Source: Colwellia ponticola
Lineage (GTDB): Bacteria; Pseudomonadota; Gammaproteobacteria; Enterobacterales; Alteromonadaceae
NCBI RefSeq assembly: GCF_005885605.1
Contig: NZ_SZVP01000015.1
Coordinates: forward strand, 1-64,000
Direction of reading: 5' to 3'
DNA: 64,000 nucleotides
The notes under the pieces are model-generated. The model was not told the origin of the DNA. It did no database searches and was given only the letters and a program-made list of their open reading frames with translations. Of the stretch, positions 36,067-43,749 are shown piece after piece. Every line of letters starts with the position of its first letter. Positions within the stretch are counted from its first letter, which is position 1. The translations under genes were made by a program, and so were the position numbers.

Positions 36067-36648
36067 TTAAATAGCGTCGACAACATAAGTAGGAATAAAA
36101 GTAGAAGCCGCTGAGACAATGTTTTTAGTTCGTAAGTCCATAATGCGTGCATTCACAGTAAAACCACGCTCATTTTTAATCAACACACCCGCTAGTATAT
36201 AGCCCGCTTTATGTGAATAAAGTATTTCACTAACATCACGGCTAAAAGCATAATCTCCCGTAGGGGTAATATTTACCCCCCCCATTAAGTGTATATCAAT
36301 AATAGGTATTTCATACGCTTGAACTTGTCCTAGTAAACTTTCACTCACTAAATTACCCAGTTTTTGTGTATTTTGTAATGTCCCATCAAGATTAACGAAT
36401 GAAGTAACGACCACCGATTGAGTGATATCACGGCCACGAAGGTTTTTAAATAAATCATGCGCTAACCGGTCAGTGTAACCATTGACTAATTGGTGAGTAT
36501 GAAAACTATATACCTCATCATTGACCGTTGGATTCACTATCATAACCGTCTCTTCTGGTACGGATGTACACGCACTTAATGTAACTAAACTCGCAATACT
36601 TAATGCTGTTATAACTTTAAATTTATATTTATATTTTTGAGTAAACAT
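36067..36648 (-). CDS. FlgO-domain outer-membrane lipoprotein (paralogue 1)
   Basis: Lipoprotein of about 193 residues. ATG at 36648 with GTGGAA about 8 nt upstream is preferred over the in-frame GTG at 36660. Signal MFTQKYKYKFKVITALSIAS, then LVTLSAC gives the acylated Cys. The FlgO core is VNGYTDRLAHDLFKNLRGRD, VVVTSFVNLDGTLQNTQKLG, NLVSESLLGQVQAYEIPIID, and it ends VNARIMDLRTKNIVSAAST. In Vibrio, FlgO is a flagellar outer-membrane ring protein encoded next to flgP; here it sits with pilus genes. Confidence 0.82.
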   Translation of the reverse strand: MFTQKYKYKFKVITALSIASLVTLSACTSVPEETVMIVNPTVNDEVYSFHTHQLVNGYTDRLAHDLFKNLRGRDITQSVVVTSFVNLDGTLQNTQKLGNLVSESLLGQVQAYEIPIIDIHLMGGVNITPTGDYAFSRDVSEILYSHKAGYILAGVLIKNERGFTVNARIMDLRTKNIVSAASTFIPTYVVDAI

Positions 36649-36726
36649 AATAATTTCCACAATTAATCATCATTGATGAGCCAGTTAAGGTTTATATATA
36701 ATTCATTAACAACTAATACTCACAAA

Positions 36727-37446
36727 TTACTGTGAGTAAGCCTTTAACGATAAGCCTGATTTATTAATGACTGGTTTAGCTTTGTTAGCGTTAGTTGCAT
36801 TGTTAGTGTTGCCGTTCATATTATTTTCTTTTACCACTTGGTCATTTTCCTCTAGCATAACCGCTTCAACCACTTTATAAGGAACAAATATTTGTGCAGA
36901 GCTTACTAAAGCCTTATTTTCAAGTAGCACCACTTGTGCATTAATTAAATAACCGCCTTGATGCTTAGTTAACGTACCGGTAATAATATGACTGGCATCT
37001 GCGGCGGGTGATAATTCTAAATAGTCTTTACTTTGATAGAAGACATCGCCCGTTTCAGTCATACGGATAAAACCACTGGCTTTAAGATCTATCACTGAGA
37101 AGCCAGTACGATGTACTTCATGGATCATCGCTTCGGTCATTTGTCGACCAAAGTGATTGGTTTTATTTAAGTCAGAATCGAGTAAAGCAAAATTAGTAAC
37201 TACAAACACATCACTGTTATTAGGGAAATCAATATTAGCAAACAAATCTTGTGTTAACCATTTAGCATAATGATTAACATTTTTTATCAACTCATCACCG
37301 TGATATTTACTGGTATAGTTTGCTTTAGTGGCGTTTTCAATCGAAAAATTTACCGTATTAACCTGTACGGGTAATTGGTTACTATTGTCGGGTGACTCAG
37401 CACAACCAGCCAATAAAACACATAAAGATAAGGCTTTATATTTCAT
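36727..37446 (-). CDS. FlgO-domain lipoprotein (paralogue 2)
   Basis: A 239-residue lipoprotein (signal MKYKALSLCVLLAGC). The core repeats the FlgO pattern: VNHYAKWLTQDLFANIDFPN, VFVVTNFALLDSDLNKTNHF, GRQMTEAMIHEVHRTGFSVI, and INAQVVLLENKALVSSAQIF. A C-terminal Asn-rich tail (about 205-239) is unlike the neighbours. It starts 7 nt after paralogue 3 and precedes paralogue 1. Confidence 0.8.
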   Translation of the reverse strand: MKYKALSLCVLLAGCAESPDNSNQLPVQVNTVNFSIENATKANYTSKYHGDELIKNVNHYAKWLTQDLFANIDFPNNSDVFVVTNFALLDSDLNKTNHFGRQMTEAMIHEVHRTGFSVIDLKASGFIRMTETGDVFYQSKDYLELSPAADASHIITGTLTKHQGGYLINAQVVLLENKALVSSAQIFVPYKVVEAVMLEENDQVVKENNMNGNTNNATNANKAKPVINKSGLSLKAYSQ

Positions 37447-37453
37447 AGTCTTC

Positions 37454-38050
37454 TCACAATTGTCTGCGGTAAATTTTACCTTCTTTCACGAAAGTGCTGT
37501 TTAATCGAGGTAAGTATTCATTGCCAATAAAGGTACGCGCGCTACTAACGACGCTATGTGAGTTAACATCAATCACTTCAATATTGACTTCAACCCCGCC
37601 TTTCATTTCAAGCATGGTACCTGCTAGTACATAACTGACATCAACCTCTTGCGATAACTCGCTTAGCTTTCTTGTTAAATAATATGAGGCATTATCAGCC
37701 ATTGAAATAGCTTGCGCTGATTTGTGCTCAACAACCTTACCGCCTCGTTGTACTAATGCCGTTTTTAAACTACTGGAAATTTGATGACCTAGCAGTGTAT
37801 AAGCTCTTTCACTATTTGTTAAGGTGAGTGTTTCAATCCATACCAAGGTAGTAAACGCAATTGATTTTTCTTGATAACTAAACTGCTCTACTCGTATTAA
37901 TTGCTCAAGTAAGTCCGACAATTGATGCTCAAAGTGTTCATCAGCAGAGACGTTTTTAGAGAAGGACTCAACTGACTCTTTCTCATTGACTGCGCCACAA
38001 CCAATAACCGTGGCTGATAATATTAATAAACATATTAAGGGGAGTTTCAT
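37454..38050 (-). CDS. FlgO-domain lipoprotein (paralogue 3)
   Basis: A 198-residue lipoprotein (signal MKLPLICLLILSATVIGC). FlgO-like core: ALVQRGGKVVEHKSAQAISM, YYLTRKLSELSQEVDVSYVL, AGTMLEMKGGVEVNIEVIDV, NSHSVVSSARTFIGNEYLP. It is the most divergent of the three, and the first in transcription order. The tight 7-nt spacing to paralogue 2 shows cotranscription. Confidence 0.75.
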   Translation of the reverse strand: MKLPLICLLILSATVIGCGAVNEKESVESFSKNVSADEHFEHQLSDLLEQLIRVEQFSYQEKSIAFTTLVWIETLTLTNSERAYTLLGHQISSSLKTALVQRGGKVVEHKSAQAISMADNASYYLTRKLSELSQEVDVSYVLAGTMLEMKGGVEVNIEVIDVNSHSVVSSARTFIGNEYLPRLNSTFVKEGKIYRRQL

Positions 38051-38263
38051 CTTAGACCTTTATACCTTGTTATAACTTGTTAAAGTAGTTTTGCTTATGG
38101 ATACACGCTGCCCAGATAACTAGTCACAGCTAAAACAAAGCTAAAATACGACTAAAAAAACATACCGCTAAATAGCAGTGTTAATATTAAAAATTAAGCA
38201 TAATTAATGCCACAAAAATACCATAAGAAAAATGGTGTCATAACAAACTTAATGAATAAAAAA

Positions 38264-38641
38264 TTATGGCCAATAGCTGCTTGTGCGTTTGCTAGCATAA
38301 CTTTTTGATATTAAGGTAGCATACAGCTTATGTACTGGCTGAGCCGCGTCGTAATAAACCTGCTTAATTACGTTGTTTTGAAAAGAAAATTTTCGCTTAA
38401 AAGTATGCCCATTAGTTTGTACATACAGCGTTTGTGGTAATAATTTATTAGGGGTACGCGCAATAGGTCTAACTTGAATTTTTGTGTGCTGCTTTGCCTC
38501 TACTTTACCAGTATGGAACTGGGTATTGCCATTACCATAGGTATGAGCATAACTTAATGAACTAGCACTAAATAAAGCTACACTCAGTAAAATAATCATT
38601 AAAAACTTACATTGTAAAAGGGAGTTAGTCACGTTCATCAC
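38264..38641 (-). CDS. small secreted protein of unknown function at the head of the FlgO/pilus locus
   Basis: 125 residues with a clear signal peptide (FLMIILLSVALFSASSLSYA, cleaved before HTYGNGNTQ). The mature part is basic and rich in Thr/Lys/Gln (QHTKIQVRPIARTPNKLLPQ, then TLYVQTNGHTFKRKF). No family recognised. It is the first gene of the minus-strand series that leads to the FlgO-like and pilus genes; a sigma-54-like site lies about 90 nt upstream, and a 213-nt gap separates it from paralogue 3. Confidence 0.65.
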   Translation of the reverse strand: MMNVTNSLLQCKFLMIILLSVALFSASSLSYAHTYGNGNTQFHTGKVEAKQHTKIQVRPIARTPNKLLPQTLYVQTNGHTFKRKFSFQNNVIKQVYYDAAQPVHKLYATLISKSYASKRTSSYWP

Positions 38642-38730
38642 CAGTCTAGTTAATTAATGCGAAAGTATTCGTTAGTCATTAAGTCAATTATTTGACTAAG
38701 CGAGTAAATACTTTCAGTTAACTGTGATGT

Positions 38731-38748
38731 TGCACAACTAATGCCAAC
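38731..38748 (-). promoter_or_regulatory. sigma-54-like promoter at the head of the FlgO-like/pilus locus
   Basis: Minus-strand GTTGGCATTAGTTGTGCA has a perfect TTGGCA -24 box and GG-N10-GC spacing (-12 box GTGCA). It lies about 90 nt upstream of the start of 38264-38641. It resembles the flagellar sites elsewhere in the window, suggesting that the locus belongs to the flagellar or another sigma-54 regulon. Confidence 0.5.
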
Positions 38749-38875
38749 TTAAAATACAAAAATAAGCATCTGAATTAAATGAATAAATATGTTTTTTTAT
38801 AAAAAAAACTTTCCTGTAGATGATAAACGTTTTAGAACGCCTACCATCACAAAGAAATGAAAGAAAAAACGTTTT

Positions 38876-40081
38876 TTATTGTTTCGATTGGGCATATTTA
38901 GTGACGTAATTTAATTTCGACAGTGGTACGATCTTTTTCACTGGGAACTCTGCAAACTCTTTTCGGGGAATAATATGCCCCAAGCGGCTTTCAATAGCAC
39001 AAAGCTCTCTAAAGTTGTCCTTAGAAACGAAAGAAACTGCTTCACCTGATGCGCCGGCACGACCGGTACGACCGATGCGATGAATATAATCATCAACTTG
39101 TGCTGGTAAGTCATAGTTAATAACACGTGATAGCTCGCCAATATCAATACCACGCGCCGCAATCGCTGTGGCGATTAAAAACTTGATTTTTCCTACTTTA
39201 AAATCATTCAGTATTTTTTCACGAATATCTTGTGCTCGACCACTGTGAATACTTTCTGCACAAATACCACGTTTTTCTAACTGACTAACAAGTTTTGCCG
39301 CACCGTGCTTAGTTTCAATAAAAATAAGTGCTTGCTGCCAGTGTTGTGTGGTAATTAAATGACTTAACAAAGCGGATTTATTACTTTTATCAACCGTCAC
39401 CAACCACTGTTCTATTTTAGGTTGAGCTGATTTATCGGCGCCAATAGATATTTCAACGGGTTTATGAATGGTGCGCTTTGCTAACGCACGTACTTCATCG
39501 GAGATAGTGGCAGAAAAGAGTAGGTTTTGCCTATGCTCAGGTAAACGTTCAATAATTTTATTAATGTCATCAATAAAACCCATATCAAGCATTCTATCGG
39601 CTTCATCAAGCACTAGCATATCAAGCTCGTCAAAATGTAAAACTCTTTGATGAGCCATATCAAGTAAGCGTCCGGGTGTTGCGACTAAAATATCAACGCC
39701 CCAGATTAATCGTTGCTTTTGCTCTTGTGCGTCAACGCCGCCGTACATTGCCATCGAGCTAATATCTACATACTTACCGTACTGGCTAATACTTGCCTCT
39801 ACTTGCACCGCAAGTTCACGCGTGGGGACTAAAATAAGTGCACGAATACGTTTAGCACGTAATTTTTTTTCTGTTTTTTTATAGTTAGTAAACAGTTTTT
39901 CGAGTATGGGTAGAACAAAACTAGCGGTTTTACCCGTACCTGTTTGCGCAGCAGCAATAATATCTTTACCTGATAAAACGACAGGTATTGCTTTTTTTTG
40001 AATATCCGTCGCTTTGGTGTAACCTAAGTCAGCAATGGCATTAAGTATTGGTGTCGATAGTTTGAGTGTTGAGAAGGACAT
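38876..40081 (-). CDS. DEAD-box RNA helicase, RhlE-type
   Basis: ATP-dependent RNA helicase for ribosome or mRNA work, often important at low temperature. The 401-residue protein has all core motifs in order: Q motif (GYTKATDIQKKAIP), I AAQTGTGKTASF, Ia PTRELAVQ, Ib TPGRLLDM, II VLDEADRMLDMGF, III FSATIS, IV IFIETKHGAAK, V ATAIAARGIDIG, VI HRIGRTGRAG. It lacks the long basic tail of RhlE proper. Monocistronic; divergent from a MITE-containing region. Confidence 0.92.
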   Translation of the reverse strand: MSFSTLKLSTPILNAIADLGYTKATDIQKKAIPVVLSGKDIIAAAQTGTGKTASFVLPILEKLFTNYKKTEKKLRAKRIRALILVPTRELAVQVEASISQYGKYVDISSMAMYGGVDAQEQKQRLIWGVDILVATPGRLLDMAHQRVLHFDELDMLVLDEADRMLDMGFIDDINKIIERLPEHRQNLLFSATISDEVRALAKRTIHKPVEISIGADKSAQPKIEQWLVTVDKSNKSALLSHLITTQHWQQALIFIETKHGAAKLVSQLEKRGICAESIHSGRAQDIREKILNDFKVGKIKFLIATAIAARGIDIGELSRVINYDLPAQVDDYIHRIGRTGRAGASGEAVSFVSKDNFRELCAIESRLGHIIPRKEFAEFPVKKIVPLSKLNYVTKYAQSKQ

Positions 40082-40690
40082 AAGGTGTCGCTGTCGTAGT
40101 GATGATCACACTGCTATTCATAGGTTATTCGTTAAAAATCGCTAGGGGCAGATGATAAGGTGAGTGATGGCGTGCATTATATACCCATTACCAATCAAAG
40201 TGCAGGATTTCAGTGGGAATTAAAACCACTTTAGGCAAGGAAAATAATGTAAGCATAGTCATTCTATGGTTTGATTATTTAACGCAGTATAAAGTGATTT
40301 TAACCCCATCAAAGAAGCGCTTGAGCAAAATCATTTCATCGTTGCTGCGACTTATAATGGAGCAACCATTATTTCATCACAGCGCCTTGAATTGACATTG
40401 CTCAGGCACTCTGAAACCTGCATTTTGAATGGTAACGGGTATAACAGTATCTTATCGTAAACGGATTAATTTATTGAGCAAGGTAATGTCGCTAATAGCG
40501 AGCCTAAGGTAAGTATCGTCTTAACTAATATACTAATACGAGCCCTCCCCTGAATAACAAACAGAGAAAAAGAAAATTATGTTATTAATTTGGCTAACTT
40601 TTACTAACTTTGTCAGACACAGGTGCAGTATACTTATTCACAGATAAGGGATAGAGTAAGTTAAGCTCACGGTAAACGGATTATCAAACT
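40082..40690. other. 609-bp intergenic region carrying a MITE-like element
   Basis: Between rhlE and the GIY-YIG gene. 40180-40443 is a MITE-like element (separate entry). The remainder (40444-40690) is AT-rich with no recognisable gene; it must contain the promoter of the downstream plus-strand gene. Confidence 0.6.
40180..40443. mobile_element. 264-bp MITE-like element with ~36-bp terminal inverted repeats
   Basis: The left end reads TATACCCATTACCAATCAAA and the right end, reverse-complemented, reads TATACCCGTTACCATTCAAA; similarity continues inward to a shared CACT..GAAA.CCTGCA segment (about 36 bp per arm with few mismatches). Both ends abut TA-rich DNA. The interior has no transposase; a 60-codon frame at 40213-40395 is chance. 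This is the structure of a non-autonomous element moved in trans. Confidence 0.8.
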
Positions 40691-41035
40691 ATGCATAATA
40701 ACCAAAACACCATAAACACTATCATTGCAAAGCAAGAGCTGCCTTTAGGTCATGTGTACGTCATGACTCATTCACTATTTTCAGATGTGGTAAAAATTGG
40801 TTGTACCTCTGAAGATCCAATAACATATGCTAAAGTACTTTCAGCCAAAACTGTCGGTGATTATAAGGTTGTTTTTTCATTAGCGTGTAACAACCCCTAT
40901 AAAGTTAAAAGACAAGTTAAAGCCTATTTAACAGCACAGGAATACGTCACAGGTTTTTATCAAATACCTATTGAAGTGGCAGGTAAGCTACTTAAAAGAG
41001 AAACCTTAATAATCCCGAGCGTCACGATATTATAA
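40691..41035 (+). CDS. small T5orf172-type GIY-YIG nuclease-like protein
   Basis: A 114-residue cytoplasmic protein. GHVYVMTHSLFSDVVKIGCT carries the degenerate GIY-YIG core of the T5orf172/MUG113 branch (YV...VKIG.T), followed by a KVVFSLACNNPYKVKRQVKA helix and a GFYQIPIEVA segment near the end. A free-standing protein of this kind is often of phage origin; it has no partner gene here. Function is unknown. Confidence 0.7.
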   Translation: MHNNQNTINTIIAKQELPLGHVYVMTHSLFSDVVKIGCTSEDPITYAKVLSAKTVGDYKVVFSLACNNPYKVKRQVKAYLTAQEYVTGFYQIPIEVAGKLLKRETLIIPSVTIL

Positions 41036-41038
41036 GCA

Positions 41039-41074
41039 AGTAGCCCCCGCTTATGACTATAAGCGGGGGCTACT
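41039..41074. terminator. strong 16-bp hairpin between convergent genes
   Basis: Arms AGTAGCCCCCGCTTAT (41039-41054) and its exact complement 41059-41074 around a GACT loop; very GC-rich for the region. It starts 3 nt after the GIY-YIG stop and lies before the convergent DUF2750 gene. No T-run on either side, so termination may be factor-assisted. Confidence 0.7.
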
Positions 41075-41138
41075 AAAAAGATTTAACTAAGTAGGTTTGG
41101 CTAAAGACGCTGAACTCAACCGTGTTTTACTGAAATAT

Positions 41139-41501
41139 TTACTTTAAAGACTCAACTGTAGACAATGCTTGCGTGAAATCAGCTAACTCCATTTCTAAGT
41201 ATTCGTCATCGCCCTGCCAGTTAACGCCAATAATAACACCATCTTCATTTAAATCCTCAAGCCAGAATTCAAACCAGTCAGCCAGAGGGATTGCTACCGG
41301 CACATAATCACTCCACTCATCAATACAATGTTGTTGTGCTAACGCCGCCGTTGACCAAAGAGGCATAACCTCGGTTTTTTCAAAACTCGGTGAGTCTAGT
41401 ACAACCCAATCTTCACTTACTTTATCTTGTAGTGCCCAAACCATTTGAGTCGGTTTTGTTTCGGCTAAAAATTTTTTTAATATTTCGTTAGTATCACTCA
41501 T
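41139..41501 (-). CDS. DUF2750 family protein
   Basis: A 120-residue acidic cytoplasmic protein. The family core is visible: LKKFLAETKPTQMVWALQDK, VMPLWSTAALAQQHCIDEWS, VAIPLADWFEFWLEDLNEDG and the final IGVNWQGDDEYLEMELADF. DUF2750 is of unknown function, sometimes linked to immunity-like proteins. SD is weak. Monocistronic. Confidence 0.85.
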   Translation of the reverse strand: MSDTNEILKKFLAETKPTQMVWALQDKVSEDWVVLDSPSFEKTEVMPLWSTAALAQQHCIDEWSDYVPVAIPLADWFEFWLEDLNEDGVIIGVNWQGDDEYLEMELADFTQALSTVESLK

Positions 41502-41654
41502 AAGCTAATCCGCCTAATTAATTAAGGAACAGATTATAACGAAGTTAACGACAGCAGTCATGTGCTTGATGAAAAGACAACTAGCATAAGAAAAGCTATT
41601 AATTTAACTTGTTAATCGCTAGACTTGTTGACTTTTTTAAATAGAGACTCATCA

Positions 41655-42860
41655 ATGGTTATTCGCGTATGCTGCTTTTTATTACTACTGCTTTGCTTTC
41701 CTACTTTATCAGCGAATAACATTGAACAACTTAATAGCACCTTTTCCAAACAAGTAAATAGTCAACTGAGTCAATCGAGTATTCCCGGTGGCGCTTATGT
41801 GATGGTACAACATGGTGCTATAGCTGGCTTAGAAACCTTTGGTTATATTGATAAAGCGAAGTCTGACAAAGTGAATGAGCATACCGTCTTTAGACTAGCG
41901 TCTGTGTCTAAAACATTTGCCGCCACGCTAACCACCATGTTAGCGCAAGAGCAGCAATTAACCCTATCGGATCCTATTACAAAATACGTACCTGACTTTA
42001 CATTAGCTGAAGTAGGGGCAGCACAAAAAATTCAACTAAAACATATATTGAGTCACTCAAGCGGTTTAATGCCTAATGCTTATGATAACCTTCTTCATGA
42101 AAATTGGAGTATGAATAAAATTATTAACCGTTTTGATCGCGTTACCCCTATTTGCCAGCCTGAAAAGTGCTACGGTTATCAAAATATTGCTTATGGTATG
42201 TTACAACCAGTAATTGAAGCTAGCCAAGATAAAAGTTATGCCGCGTTATTAAAAGAGCGCGTATTTACTCCACTGGATATGACTGATGCATCAGTAGGGC
42301 TTAAGGCTTATAGAGCTCAAGTAAATACTGCTAAACCACATGTATTAAGAAAACGTGTAAGAACACAAACAAAGGATAAGCAAGGTCGTTATATTAGAAA
42401 AAACGTATGGCGTACGGTAAAGGTAACAGCAGACTTTTATAAAGTAGCGCCTGCGGCTGGTATTAATGCCAGTATTACTGACTTAGCTAAATGGTTAATT
42501 GCAAATTTAGGTTATGCGCCGCAAGTATTGTCGCCAACATTATTAACCGAGCTAACAACACCGCGCATTAGAACCCAAAAAGATCTTCGTAAGCGCTATT
42601 GGCGTGAGTACTTAACCGATGCCCACTATGGCTATGGTTGGAGAATTTATCAATTTAAGGGGCGCCCTATTGTCTATCATTCTGGTTGGGTTGCTGGCTT
42701 TCGGGCCGAAATAGGTTATTCACCTGATTTAGATGTTGGTTTTGCCATACTGATTAATGCTGAATCGAATATTATTAATAAAATATCGAGTCAGTTTTGG
42801 TCACAAGCCTATGACTTATTTGCACAACCTTTACCAGACTTAGCTAAATCAACACACTAA
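41655..42860 (+). CDS. exported beta-lactamase-class-C-like serine hydrolase
   Basis: A penicillin-binding/beta-lactamase-fold protein of about 401 residues. The TTG at 41625 precedes the ATG at 41655 in frame; the ATG gives a clean signal peptide (MVIRVCCFLLLLLCFPTLSA). The serine motif SVSK appears in VFRLASVSKTFAATL, the Tyr motif as YQNIAYG, and the third box as HSGWVAGFR. A basic insertion (LRKRVRTQTKDKQGRYIRKN) interrupts the middle. Substrate (D-amino peptide, ester or beta-lactam) cannot be told. Confidence 0.85.
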   Translation: MVIRVCCFLLLLLCFPTLSANNIEQLNSTFSKQVNSQLSQSSIPGGAYVMVQHGAIAGLETFGYIDKAKSDKVNEHTVFRLASVSKTFAATLTTMLAQEQQLTLSDPITKYVPDFTLAEVGAAQKIQLKHILSHSSGLMPNAYDNLLHENWSMNKIINRFDRVTPICQPEKCYGYQNIAYGMLQPVIEASQDKSYAALLKERVFTPLDMTDASVGLKAYRAQVNTAKPHVLRKRVRTQTKDKQGRYIRKNVWRTVKVTADFYKVAPAAGINASITDLAKWLIANLGYAPQVLSPTLLTELTTPRIRTQKDLRKRYWREYLTDAHYGYGWRIYQFKGRPIVYHSGWVAGFRAEIGYSPDLDVGFAILINAESNIINKISSQFWSQAYDLFAQPLPDLAKSTH

Positions 42861-42869
42861 ATCCACGAA

Positions 42870-43511
42870 CTAAATCGGTTGATTAACGATAGCGGCAATC
42901 GCTGCTAATGTTTTTTTATCACACTGATAATCAATCGCAATTTGATAACGAACACCATTGACTTCCAGTACTAACGAAGGAAAGCCTTGTTGCGTTAACT
43001 CTCTGGCTAAATGTATTTGTTGTGCTAATTCTTTTTCAGTTTCATCGGCGTTAATATCAACAATAAATTGCGCTAAGTCGACACTGAGTGATTTTTGTTG
43101 ACTTAACTCTTCCGCTAAACCAATTAACACTGATATGTCTGAAGGGTTTAACGCCCGTAAATAATAAGCACGTTGAATAGCATCCACCATGGCTATTTGA
43201 CAGCCTTGCTTACTCGCTGCTATAGATGCTCTACAGGCATTATATGTTGAGCGTCTTGGCGTATTTTCCTGCCAAAAATCATAGTTAAACTCTGTACCTA
43301 ACTTTGCTTCAATAGTGCGCCAATGACCTTTTATCATCTGTTGTTGCTCAAAAGGCATTGGCTTATCGCAATCGGGGGCTAAGCCACCGACAACGTATAC
43401 CACCTCAATTGACGAAGGCAAATTGCTATAGAGTTTGTCCCATATAGGACGGTAGCCCCAACACCAACTACACATAGGATCATAAATATAATATAACTTA
43501 CTGCTCATCAT
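42870..43511 (-). CDS. DsbA-family thioredoxin-like protein
   Basis: Predicted cytoplasmic thiol oxidoreductase of about 213 residues. ATG at 43511 (or 43508) is preceded by GGGAGAGAGG; the longer frame from 43562 runs into a tandem repeat and lacks SD. The protein begins MMSSKLYYIYDPMCSWCWGY, with a CSWC active site, then the DsbA helical insert (about 65-175) and a thioredoxin end (QGFPSLVLEVNGVRYQIAID). The cis-Pro is seen in QGFPSL. It is convergent with the serine hydrolase, 9 nt apart. Confidence 0.85.
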   Translation of the reverse strand: MMSSKLYYIYDPMCSWCWGYRPIWDKLYSNLPSSIEVVYVVGGLAPDCDKPMPFEQQQMIKGHWRTIEAKLGTEFNYDFWQENTPRRSTYNACRASIAASKQGCQIAMVDAIQRAYYLRALNPSDISVLIGLAEELSQQKSLSVDLAQFIVDINADETEKELAQQIHLARELTQQGFPSLVLEVNGVRYQIAIDYQCDKKTLAAIAAIVNQPI

Positions 43512-43550
43512 CGCCTCTCTCCCTTTTAAATCACTCATTAACCCGCTAAC

Positions 43551-43590
43551 GATACTACTCAATACGACTCAATACGACTCAATACTACTC
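43551..43590. repeat. 10-nt tandem repeat (four units, AATACGACTC type) at the 5' end of the DsbA-like gene
   Basis: Units GATACTACTC, AATACGACTC, AATACGACTC and AATACTACTC lie end to end. The array overlaps the longest possible 5' end of the DsbA-like frame, which supports the shorter start. Confidence 0.85.
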
Positions 43591-43749
43591 GTAGTAAGGC
43601 TAGTGCGGTAACCTACTTATAAAACATAACAATTTAAGCGCAGCAACTACAGTATAAATAAAACCATAGTCTGGACAGTTTAGCCATAGTCAGCAACAAG
43701 CACTTATTTATAATAACCGATATTAAGGCTATTTAAATGGATTACTCGC

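Noticed and set aside
38211..38226. GG-N10-GC match on the minus strand upstream of FlgO paralogue 3
   Set aside because: Boxes ATGGTA and GTGGCA deviate from consensus in both halves; chance matches of this kind are frequent in AT-rich DNA.
40213..40395. 60-codon ORF on the plus strand
   Set aside because: Lies inside the MITE-like element; no family, no SD.
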